From the NCBI GenBank assembly GCA_965243335.1, contig OZ251545.1:4092001-4156000 (forward strand): 64,000 nucleotides of DNA, given 5' to 3'. The stretch's first letter is position 1; each line of letters starts with the position of its first letter. The DNA comes from JAJDXW01 sp965243335. Its GTDB lineage: Bacteria; Pseudomonadota; Gammaproteobacteria; HK1. The notes below the pieces were generated by a model. It saw only the letters and a list, made by a program, of their open reading frames with translations, was not told where the DNA came from and ran no database searches. Below, in pieces: positions 53,618 to 61,691 of this stretch. The position numbers and the translations under genes are program-made.

Positions 53618-54798
53618 GATTTGTGGCGATCTTCCCGACCGTCCGACGGATACAGCCCGGATTCGACATCCTGAAGATAGCCGCCGGAAAATGGGAGCGG
53701 CGTATGATGGTCCGCCCTGGCAATGGCGTAGAAGCACGTTTTGACCAATCGCCGAGGGTTGTTGAAGGTGGTCGGCATGAACGGAATGCCTTCGGGGAAT
53801 GGAAACAGGCTTCCTCTCCGACTGCTTCCTTCCGGCCGCGCGGCGTCCATGCGTGCTCTCATCAACGCCAGTGCGGCTTCGGAATCGAGAGGATCAATAC
53901 GGATTTCGTGTTCCTGGCCGGACAGGCGTTCGCCCAAGGCGGGGTCCAGCTCGCGCGTCCTCTCGTATGCATCGGGTGTCATGGACAAGACGAGCCAGAA
54001 GTCGTCTTCCTCGCTCTGCGCCAGGTTGATCAGCCGCTTCAGGGTGGCAAGATAGTCATGTGCTGCCCGCTTGGTCAATCTCTTCTGGAGTCCGATTTCT
54101 TCGAACTCGTCGACCAGGAACGCTATGCCTTCGGCGTTTGATCCTTGGGCGATCGTCTTCAGAATCGCGCCGAAGTACGGGGCTTCCTCCGACTCGGCCA
54201 CCAGGCTGCCGCTTTGGCGGGGAATGAAGTCCCGATATTCGAAGTACGGCTTCCTTACCGCATCCGTCACGATGCGGGCGAGGCAATGGGCGATCTCTTC
54301 GTCGGCAGTGATGCCGGCCTTCTTGACCGCCTGCTGGAGAGGGACCGCGATGTCTGGCTTTGACCTGGATCGAATCGGCGCCGACAGGTACTCTTCGAAG
54401 CCGTGTTGGAAAAGATTGCCCTGGTAGGGAGCCGGCACATAGGGGCCAGCGTACTCCCAGATCAGCTTGGCGAGATCCTTGCGCCCCACGGTCCGAAGTA
54501 GTGCGTTGGCAAGATCATAGAATTGCACTCCCGGGTTGTCGAAGTAGAATGACTTGATCCGACGTTCCGGAAGAATCCGATCATGAAGCCACCGCAGGAG
54601 ACAGGTCTTTCCTGTTCCGTATTCTCCAATGACCACGATCGCCTTCACCCCGTGTCCGGTCCGCAAACGATCAAGGAGATGGTGCGCGCGCGCTTCCAGC
54701 GACGCCGGGGGAACGAGCTTGCTCCCAAGGGGAGCGCCCGAGGCGGACGGCTCGAAGGGATTGAATTCAAGCCCGAGCTTCTTGAGCATATCGGACAT
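53614..54798 (-). CDS. AAA-type ATPase of the four-gene operon
   Basis: A 394-residue NTPase. The N-terminus 'LGLEFNPFEPSASG' resembles ExeA/Cdc6-like ATPases. 'VVIGEYGTGKTCLLRWLHD' is Walker A and 'GIAFLVDEFEEIGLQKRL' Walker B. A sensor-like 'FWLVLSMTPDAYERT' follows, then 'NNPRRLVKTCFYAI', a sensor-2-like segment. Start ATG 54798 ('MSDMLKK') or the Met three residues later. The start region overlaps the upstream gene by 32 bases and the stop overlaps the PIN gene. It probably couples nucleotide state to the nuclease or methylase. I do not know a named defence family with this combination. Confidence 0.8.
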   Translation of the reverse strand: MSDMLKKLGLEFNPFEPSASGAPLGSKLVPPASLEARAHHLLDRLRTGHGVKAIVVIGEYGTGKTCLLRWLHDRILPERRIKSFYFDNPGVQFYDLANALLRTVGRKDLAKLIWEYAGPYVPAPYQGNLFQHGFEEYLSAPIRSRSKPDIAVPLQQAVKKAGITADEEIAHCLARIVTDAVRKPYFEYRDFIPRQSGSLVAESEEAPYFGAILKTIAQGSNAEGIAFLVDEFEEIGLQKRLTKRAAHDYLATLKRLINLAQSEEDDFWLVLSMTPDAYERTRELDPALGERLSGQEHEIRIDPLDSEAALALMRARMDAARPEGSSRRGSLFPFPEGIPFMPTTFNNPRRLVKTCFYAIARADHHTPLPFSGGYLQDVESGLYPSDGREDRHKS

Positions 54799-55846
54799 GA
54801 TAGCGTGTCGCTCCCTCGGTTTCGATGGCCACGTCTTCGTGCAGACGCAGGTGGGAGATATAGGGGCCGCGCGGGCTCTTGTAGTACCTTCGCAGCTCGA
54901 AGTCCTCCTGTTGAGGGGACGCGGCGGCGATGGTCGCCATCGCGCGCGAGGTCGGGATCAGGACGGTGTGATAAGGCCACTCTCGGCGAAGCCAGTCGAT
55001 CGCGTCGAACAGGGCCGCTCGCGGCTGCCGCCGGGTTTGGCAATAGTCGACGATCAGCTCGGAAATGGAGAACAGGGTCCACTCGTCGGCGCTGCGTCGA
55101 TCGAGAAGGAATCGCACCGCCGGCGTGACGGGCGAATCGTGGTCAGGCATCGAAGGACGCCATCCGGATACCGGAAACATGACCACCTTCCCCTCGGCCC
55201 CGCGGCCATACTCGTCGATGAGCTTCAACTCGTCACGAGCCCAGTACCGGAGCCCGTACAGGATCGCGGTCACGCCCGTGGCCGACGTATGCCGGGCGGT
55301 GCGGCCTGTGCTCTCGTTCTCGAAAAGAATCTCGGTGACGCCGGAAGCGGTCTTGCGCGCCCAGCTCACCGGGGCGCCGCTTTCTCGGAAATCGGATACG
55401 GATGCGCAGCTCCCGCCCGGCGGTATGAACAGGTCGAAAAAGAGCGTTCTGCACTCCTCGTTGCTCAGGATGAGGTCGGCAAAATGTTCCCGGGCAGCGT
55501 CGCCCACGGACTGATCGCCGTTGGCAGGGGCCGGCACGCGCAACAACCCGCTGACCGCGGGATGCTCACGATTGGCGCACAGCCTCCGGCCATCTCGTAT
55601 GAGGGCTTGGAGGCGAAGCAGGGTGTTCCGATAGTGGTAGAGGGTCGTGGGTTTGGGCGGCTGGCTCCGGGCGGTCAACGTGACCTCCCGCTCCAGCACG
55701 AGCTCGTTGATCTCCTTGGCTCTCAGCCCGGTCGGGGCGTCTCCGACAGCACTGAGGAGGCGGTGCAGGCCCGCGAACGAGACCGCACGCATCCAGTACC
55801 GGTTCGGCGGCGGGTTTCCGGCGCTCGGCGTCTGCGGCCGCTTCAT
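54767..55846 (-). CDS. Probable winged-helix protein, first gene of the four-gene operon
   Basis: A 359-residue protein with no family I can name. The N-terminal 90 residues ('GLRAKEINELVLERE', 'TTLYHYRNTLLRLQALIRDGRR') have the look of a winged helix-turn-helix. The centre (about 120-220) includes 'FFDLFIPPGG' and 'TGVTAILYGLRYWARDELKLIDEYG'. A second possible winged helix lies at 270-340 ('AIDWLRREWPYHTVLIPTSRAMATIAA', 'RYYKSPRGPYISHLRLHEDVAIE'). It could be a DNA-binding sensor or specificity subunit. No strong promoter was found upstream. The frame overlaps the ATPase start, indicating coupling. Confidence 0.6.
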   Translation of the reverse strand: MKRPQTPSAGNPPPNRYWMRAVSFAGLHRLLSAVGDAPTGLRAKEINELVLEREVTLTARSQPPKPTTLYHYRNTLLRLQALIRDGRRLCANREHPAVSGLLRVPAPANGDQSVGDAAREHFADLILSNEECRTLFFDLFIPPGGSCASVSDFRESGAPVSWARKTASGVTEILFENESTGRTARHTSATGVTAILYGLRYWARDELKLIDEYGRGAEGKVVMFPVSGWRPSMPDHDSPVTPAVRFLLDRRSADEWTLFSISELIVDYCQTRRQPRAALFDAIDWLRREWPYHTVLIPTSRAMATIAAASPQQEDFELRRYYKSPRGPYISHLRLHEDVAIETEGATRYHVRYAQEARA

Positions 55847-56700
55847 GGCAAAGCCCGGTCGCCTCGTCCCGCACTTCGGCGCCGGAGGCCGTGTCGCATC
55901 TGCAGGGTCGGGTCATGGGCGAACGGGGCCGACGTGGGGTGTCGATCCTGGAGCCGGGCATCGCACGCCCTGCGGATGGAATCGGACGGCGCCGACCGTC
56001 CGAGGCGTCGCGGGGGCGTTGCCTCGGTCGGAAGCCGGTGAAGCCAGCGGTGGGGTGCGGTGGCCCCGGTGGGCGCGGAGCGGTTGTCGCCGCCCCGTGC
56101 CGGGTAGGCCCAAGAGGTCTGCTGGCGCGCCGCGACGCCTCGCCGAACCCTCGTTGGCGAGCGCTCTGTCGGCAGATCATGCGCCCGATCCGCAGCACGG
56201 CCAATGCCCGCTGCTCCGAACGGAGCGAGGAACTCGCTTCGCGCCATCGCTGTTCCCCTGTTCCTCCATGATGCCCACCGTGCGAGCGCGTCTCGGCCCG
56301 GCCTCGCGCTCACAGGGCCGAGAGTCTACCGCGAAACGCGGCATCCTGCGCTCGTTGGGCGGGAGCCGGCGCGGCGCCCGCCAAGAGCGCGGCAGCCAGG
56401 CCACGGAAGCGCTCCGTTTCGTCGTTTTCGCGGGGCGTGGCAGAAGGGCAATGGAGGGGGTCCGCCTGTAGGGAGGGCTTGCGCGCGATCGACCCGAGCG
56501 CATGGCGGCCCGCCACGGAGGTCACCGGACGGCTGCCGACCGCGGGCTCCCGTGGCGCGGTGAACGACGGCCGGGCGGAGCGGGCGGCGGAGGTCTCGCC
56601 CAGCGAAGCCCGATCAGGATGAGCGGCCGGATCGTCGCCGCCGCTGGGGGTTTCACCGCCCTCCTGTCGGATAAATTTCCCCGTATACAACAGATTACGT
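55847..56700. other. About 850 bases without a convincing gene
   Basis: GC-rich sequence separating two defence modules transcribed away from each other. Open frames on both strands are Arg/Pro/Ala-rich and lack motifs. The last 60 bases become AT-rich and lead into a promoter. Regulatory elements for the leftward operon are expected at its left edge, but none is clear. Confidence 0.5.
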
Positions 56701-56705
56701 GGATA

Positions 56706-56755
56706 TTGACATCGACGCAGTTTTCCCAACAATATTGTTTGCAACGAATTCGTTG
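56706..56755 (+). promoter_or_regulatory. Promoter with tandem dyad operator before the ATPase/STAND pair
   Basis: TTGACA (56706-56711) is followed by an AT-rich -10 region near 56729-56735. Two adjacent dyads overlap and follow it: CAACAATATTGTTT (56727-56740) and CAACGAATTCGTTG (56742-56755), one base apart. The ATG is 11 bases further. The same tandem CAAC-N6-GTTG arrangement occurs at 63631-63659. A dimeric repressor binding as two adjacent dimers is the likely reader; its gene is not evident. Confidence 0.7.
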
Positions 56756-56766
56756 GGAAGGCGGCG

Positions 56767-58092
56767 ATGGCGCTCAAGAAGGCGGGCGGAAACTGGGTCG
56801 AGGGGCCGGATCGCTTCTTCGACCGGGAGGCCGAGCTCGAGGCGCTCACCGAGCGGGTCCGAGACGGGACCCACACCCTGCTGACCGCGCAGCGGCGGAT
56901 GGGCAAGACCAGCCTCGTCCGAGAGCTGCTGCGTCGCTTGACGGACGAAGGCCGCTTCGAGACGATCTTCGTCGATCTGGAGGGGGCCTCCACCCCAGCG
57001 GACGCCATCGCCGAGATCGGGTTCCAGTCGCAGTCGGCGCAGGGTGCATGGGGCCGGATCAAGTCTCTGTTCGCCAACGTCCTTCCGGCAGCCGAGGTCG
57101 AGGTCGGTGGTCGGGTTCCTGCACTGGCCAGCGCGGACCTGCGGGTGAAGCTTCGCGCCGGGGTCGATGCCGGGAACTGGCGGCACAAGGGCGACGGGGT
57201 CTTCGCGGCCCTCGCGGGGAACGGGAGGCCGGTGGTGCTCGCGATCGACGAGCTGCCGATCCTCGTCAACCGGCTGCTCAAGGGGGACGACCACCGCAAG
57301 GGGCGCGACTACGGGATCACGCCGGAGGGCAGGCGGGCGGCGGACGAGCTCCTGAGCTGGCTTCGCAAGAACGGCCAGATGCATCGGGGCCGGGTGAGCA
57401 TGATCCTCTCCGGCAGCGTGAGCCTCGAACCCATCCTGCAGCAGGCCGGGCTGAGCGCGCACGCCAACATCTTCTCCCCCTTCGATCTGAAGCCCTGGGA
57501 TCGGGAGACCGCGATGGCCTGCCTCGGTGCCCTGGGGGAGACCTATGGCCTCGACCTGCCCCAAGACGTCCGCCGGGACATGTGCCGGCGGCTGCGCTGC
57601 CAGATCCCCCACCACGTGCAGCGCTTCTTCGACCTCCTTCACGAAGATCTGCGCCGGGCCGGCCGACGTACTGCCTCGCTTGAAGACGTGGAGCGCGTGT
57701 ATGCCGATGAGATGCTCGGGATCCGGGGGCAGATGGACCTGGAGCACTACGAGACCCGGCTGCGGATGGTCCTCGGGGACGAAGGGTATCGGGCCGCCCT
57801 CGAGATGCTGACCGAGGCCGCGGTCAACGATGGCCGGCTGCGCGACGAAGCCGTCGAGCGGCATCGCGAATCCCTTGCCACCGAGGCCGGAGCCAAGGCC
57901 GATCCGCTCCCGATCGAGGACGTGCTCCACGTGCTGGAGCACGACGGCTACCTAGCGAGACAGGGCGACGGCTACCGCTTCGTCTCCGGTCTGCTCGAAG
58001 ACTGGTGGCGCGTCCGGTACGGCCGATCCGGCGCTTCGTCCGCACCGCTTGGCGCCCCCCGACCCGCCCGGAGCACCCGACGATGGCCGTGA
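56767..58092 (+). CDS. Archaeal-type ATPase of the AAA/STAND superfamily
   Basis: A 441-residue NTPase. 'VEGPDRFFDREAELEALTERVRDGTHTLLTAQRRMGKTSLVRELL' is the standard start of this family, with Walker A 'TAQRRMGKTSLV'. 'RPVVLAIDELPILVNRLL' is Walker B. 'RVSMILSGSVSLEPIL' is the sensor, and a helical lid plus winged-helix domain follow ('RRLRCQIPHHVQRFFDLLHEDL', 'LEHDGYLARQGDGYRFVSGLLEDWWR'). GGAAGG precedes the ATG. Its last ten bases overlap the STAND gene start. It probably acts with that protein as a two-component sensor/effector; no nuclease domain is visible in either. Confidence 0.8.
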   Translation: MALKKAGGNWVEGPDRFFDREAELEALTERVRDGTHTLLTAQRRMGKTSLVRELLRRLTDEGRFETIFVDLEGASTPADAIAEIGFQSQSAQGAWGRIKSLFANVLPAAEVEVGGRVPALASADLRVKLRAGVDAGNWRHKGDGVFAALAGNGRPVVLAIDELPILVNRLLKGDDHRKGRDYGITPEGRRAADELLSWLRKNGQMHRGRVSMILSGSVSLEPILQQAGLSAHANIFSPFDLKPWDRETAMACLGALGETYGLDLPQDVRRDMCRRLRCQIPHHVQRFFDLLHEDLRRAGRRTASLEDVERVYADEMLGIRGQMDLEHYETRLRMVLGDEGYRAALEMLTEAAVNDGRLRDEAVERHRESLATEAGAKADPLPIEDVLHVLEHDGYLARQGDGYRFVSGLLEDWWRVRYGRSGASSAPLGAPRPARSTRRWP

Positions 58093-61000
58093 CCGCTCCT
58101 CCCCCCCGGAAGTACAACCCGGGGTTCCTCACCGACGAGGAGCTGATCGCGTCGTTCTGCGTGCGGACGCGCGAGCTCGAATCGATCGTCGAGATGCTGC
58201 GCGAGTGCACCGGAAGCTCAAACCAGCACCAGATCGTGATCGGCCCGCGCGGCAGCGGGAAGACGAGCCTGCTCCTGCGGGTCGCGGCCGAGGTGCGCCG
58301 GGATGCCGGGCTGTCGGCGGCCTTCTTCCCCGTCGTCTTCGCCGAGGAGAGCTACGAGGTCGCGACCGCCGGGGAGTTCTGGCTGGAGTGCCTGGCCCGC
58401 CTCGCAGACCAGGCGCCGCAACCGGAGGACGGCCCCGACCTGCGCCAGACCTTCGAGAATCTGCGCACCATCCGGGACGACGGGACGCTTGGCGAACGCT
58501 GCCTCGCCGCTCTCCTCGACTTCTCGGACCGGGAGGGCAAGCGGCTGGTCCTGATGGTCGAGAACCTGAACATGATGTTCAGGGACATGGCGGACTCCGG
58601 GGAAGCCGGATGGCGGCTGCGAAGGACCCTCCAGACCGAGCCGCGGATCGTCCTGCTCGCGAGCGCAACCAGCCGTTTCGCCGAGATCGACCAGCCGAAA
58701 CAAGCCTTCTACGACCTGTTCCGGACCCTCACCCTGCACCCTCTCGGCACGAGCGAATGCGCCGAATTATGGGAGGCGGTGTCAGGTCGGTGCGCCCCAC
58801 AGGACACAATCCGTTCACTGGAAATCCTCACCGGCGGCAGCCCGCGCCTGCTCGCGATCCTGGCTCGATTCGGCGGGGGATTGTCCTTCCGGGAGCTCAT
58901 GACCAACCTGCTCGACCTGGTCGATGACCACACGGAGTATTTCAAGAGCCACCTCGAATCGCTCCCGGCCCAGGAGCGGCGGGTCTACCTCGCCCTCGCC
59001 GACCTGTGGAAGCCGGCGCTCACGAAGGAGATCGCGGATCGGGCGCGGCTCGAAACGAGCAAGTGCAGCGCCCAGCTCACCCGCCTTGTCGAACGCGGTG
59101 CTGTCCAGGTTGCGGGCGGCACGGTTCGGCGCAAGCAGTACTACCTGAGCGAGCGCCTGTACAACATCTACTACCTGCTGCGGCGGAACCGTGGACCAGA
59201 CCGCCTGATCGAAGCCCTCATCCGCTTCATGGCGTCGTACTACTCGCCGCCCGAGCTGAAGGACATCGGTGTTCGCATCGCCCAGGAGGCGGCAACCCAG
59301 GAAGCGGAGATACGATCACTGCATCAGGCCGCATTTGAAAAATTGGTGGAATTGCCAGCATTGGCCATACATCGCGAAGAATTGCTCGCAGTAGCTCCTC
59401 CGCATTTTATGCAGCTTCTTGATCAAGATCCGGAGCATTCGGGCATAGCGGAAACGATGTTGGCCGCTGCAGGGGAACTTCTGGTAAAAGCAGGGATACT
59501 GCGCGCCCAGAATCGGGTAGAGGATGCGCTAGCTACGTATGACGATCTAGCGCGCCAATTTGGAGAAAGCGACATTCCGGACGTTTCCGCATTGGTCGCA
59601 ATCGGCTTCCTCACTAAAGGCGCAATATTCGGTCAATTGGATCGGCAGGAGGATGCGCTGTCCGCCTACGATGAGGTGGTGGATCGGCTCGATTCGATCG
59701 ATACGTCGAATATTTTCGATCAGGTCATGAATATGATGGTAGAGAATGAAGGCGCAGTCGACGAACTACGCTTGACACAAGATATGCCAAAAGAAGCGAT
59801 GGATAGCTGGAACGAAATGGCTCCTCTAATTGCGGCTGGCGATGCACCAGCGTCAGCCATGATCATTGCGGGTGCTCTCGCTGCCAAAGGAGGCTTACTT
59901 CTCGGATTGAATCGGCCAGAGGAAGCTATAGCCGCCTACGATGACGTAATTCATCGATTCGGAGAGAGCACAGCGCCAGCGCTTATCGAGCTGATTGCGG
60001 CTTCGCTCGTCGACAAGGGAACGGTGCTCAACAAGTTGAACCAGCCGGAAGAAGCATTGACTGTCTACAACGAAGTAGTACATCGGTTCGACAGGAGCGA
60101 AGCACTCTGTCCTCCTGGTCCGATCGTAACGGCTCTCGTCAATAAAGGACTTATTCTCGTCCGCCTGAATCGGTTGAAGGAAGCTCTAGCCATATTTGAC
60201 GAAGTGGAGCAACGATTCGCTACGAATGAAGCGTCGGATATTCTCGAACAGCTTGCGAGAGCTTTCTTCACAAAGGGAGATACTCTGACCAAGCTGAATA
60301 GAACGGAGGAAGCGCTGATTGCCTTTGAAGAATTGGCGCGTCGATTCGGGACAAACGAGACACCCGAAGTCCTTGCGTGGACCGCGAAGGGTCTCGTCAA
60401 GAAAGGAAATATACTTCGCAGTCTGGGTCGGCTGGAGGAAGCATTGGTCGCCAACAGCGAAGTGATTCGACGATTCGGGGAGAATGATTCGCCGGTCCTC
60501 GCTGAACCATATGCGATGGCTCTCGTCACCAAAGGGTTCAACCTCCACGAGCTGCATCGTTCGAGAGAAGCACTAGCCTCTTTTGATGAAACAGTGCGTC
60601 GATTCAGGGACAACGATGCACCAGTCTTTCGCCAACTGGTTGCATTCGCTCTCGTCGGCAGGGCATCCGTACTCGCCGGGTTGAGCCGCGCAGAGGAGGC
60701 GTTGGTTGCCTTCGACGAAGCAGCGCATCGTTTCGGGACCAGTGAGTATCCCATGTCCCGGGAGATGGCTGAGAGGGCGCTTCTTTCAAAAGCTGATCTG
60801 GAACTGACGTGCGAACAGTACGAAGCGGCTATCGAGACGGCGGGCCAGGTACTCGATCAACATCTCCCGGAATCTCCGGTCAGCCGGTGGCGGGGTCACC
60901 TGATCCGGGGAAGGGCGACTCTCGCAAGCGGCGATCCGTCCACGAGCGAGCAGGATATCGAGGCCCTCCTATCGATTCTGCCTGAGATTAGCTCTCCATC

Positions 61001-61268
61001 GAAGGACAACCTTGATGCTTTGGTGTTCTTCAGCACCGCGCTCGGACCAGCGCGGATGCGGGAGCTGATCCAAGCATCGCCGTCGGCGGAGCTTCTGTTG
61101 CCGCTCACGACAGCGCTGGAATGGGAGCTTGGGCTTGAGCCCCGGGTCGCGCGAGAAGTCGAGGAGGTCGCTCGGGACATCCGGCAGGATCTGGCGAAGG
61201 CGAGAGAAGCGATAGCTGGAAGCTCGTTCGGCGAGGCGGTAGTGGAGCCGGGTCGGCAGGATGGCTGA
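58083..61268 (+). CDS. STAND-type NTPase with winged helix and about ten TPR repeats
   Basis: A 1061-residue protein. 'IVIGPRGSGKTSLLLRVAAEV' is Walker A and 'KRLVLMVENLNMMFRDM' the Walker B region. 'IVLLASATSRFAEI' is the sensor, 'EILTGGSPRLLAILARF' a GxP-type motif of STAND proteins, and 'ALTKEIADRARLETSKCSAQLTRLVERGAVQ' a winged helix (about 330-370). From about residue 470 to 930 there are roughly ten TPR-like units of 45-48 residues with consensus 'KG-L--L-R-EEAL-AYDE---RFG'. The first 400 codons are GC-rich; after about 59300 the sequence turns abruptly AT-richer. The N-terminal 400 residues are paralogous to 61692-63443. Sensing through the TPR array is the likely role. Confidence 0.85.
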   Translation: MAVTAPPPRKYNPGFLTDEELIASFCVRTRELESIVEMLRECTGSSNQHQIVIGPRGSGKTSLLLRVAAEVRRDAGLSAAFFPVVFAEESYEVATAGEFWLECLARLADQAPQPEDGPDLRQTFENLRTIRDDGTLGERCLAALLDFSDREGKRLVLMVENLNMMFRDMADSGEAGWRLRRTLQTEPRIVLLASATSRFAEIDQPKQAFYDLFRTLTLHPLGTSECAELWEAVSGRCAPQDTIRSLEILTGGSPRLLAILARFGGGLSFRELMTNLLDLVDDHTEYFKSHLESLPAQERRVYLALADLWKPALTKEIADRARLETSKCSAQLTRLVERGAVQVAGGTVRRKQYYLSERLYNIYYLLRRNRGPDRLIEALIRFMASYYSPPELKDIGVRIAQEAATQEAEIRSLHQAAFEKLVELPALAIHREELLAVAPPHFMQLLDQDPEHSGIAETMLAAAGELLVKAGILRAQNRVEDALATYDDLARQFGESDIPDVSALVAIGFLTKGAIFGQLDRQEDALSAYDEVVDRLDSIDTSNIFDQVMNMMVENEGAVDELRLTQDMPKEAMDSWNEMAPLIAAGDAPASAMIIAGALAAKGGLLLGLNRPEEAIAAYDDVIHRFGESTAPALIELIAASLVDKGTVLNKLNQPEEALTVYNEVVHRFDRSEALCPPGPIVTALVNKGLILVRLNRLKEALAIFDEVEQRFATNEASDILEQLARAFFTKGDTLTKLNRTEEALIAFEELARRFGTNETPEVLAWTAKGLVKKGNILRSLGRLEEALVANSEVIRRFGENDSPVLAEPYAMALVTKGFNLHELHRSREALASFDETVRRFRDNDAPVFRQLVAFALVGRASVLAGLSRAEEALVAFDEAAHRFGTSEYPMSREMAERALLSKADLELTCEQYEAAIETAGQVLDQHLPESPVSRWRGHLIRGRATLASGDPSTSEQDIEALLSILPEISSPSKDNLDALVFFSTALGPARMRELIQASPSAELLLPLTTALEWELGLEPRVAREVEEVARDIRQDLAKAREAIAGSSFGEAVVEPGRQDG

Positions 61269-61448
61269 CACACGGCTGATTGAACTCTGGCTGTGGCCCC
61301 GCGGTAGGATCGGCTGAAAGCGGTGCGTGTCCGGGCAGCGAAGGACAGTCAGACCTCGGACATCGAAATAAGGCAACATGCGTTGTTGGCGCGGATGGGC
61401 AAGTCGGCCAGTCATATCCAACGAAGCCAACGGACATCAAAGGCGGAG

Positions 61449-61629
61449 CTGATTACGCACAAATTTCAGGCAAATGGTTTTTTCAACTCGTCATTCCCGC
61501 GAAAGCGGGAATCCAGAAACTCTTGATTGCAGTGGATTCCCGCTGTCGCGGGAATGACGGGCTTTCACGGGGCCTGTGCCCGGGTCTCCATCGATCCGAG
61601 CTCGCAAGCTGGGCTTTGTACGTAATCAG
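61449..61629. mobile_element. MITE-like element with TGATTACG terminal repeats
   Basis: TGATTACGCACAAA (61450-61463) and TTTGTACGTAATCA (61615-61628) are inverted ends differing at one position. Between them lies an inverted pair of GTCATTCCCGCGAAAGCGGG-type arms. It codes for nothing and lies between the two convergent STAND genes. Related right ends occur at 43454-43467 and 51511-51524. Confidence 0.75.
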
Positions 61630-61691
61630 GAAGACGAAACCATTATGACGGCAAACAAGAGTGGGTTATGGCAGGACGTCCGGTGTAGACA

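Noticed and set aside
55847..56700. Several 60-270 codon frames between the four-gene operon and the ATPase/STAND pair
   Set aside because: Composition-driven; none has a ribosome site plus recognisable fold.
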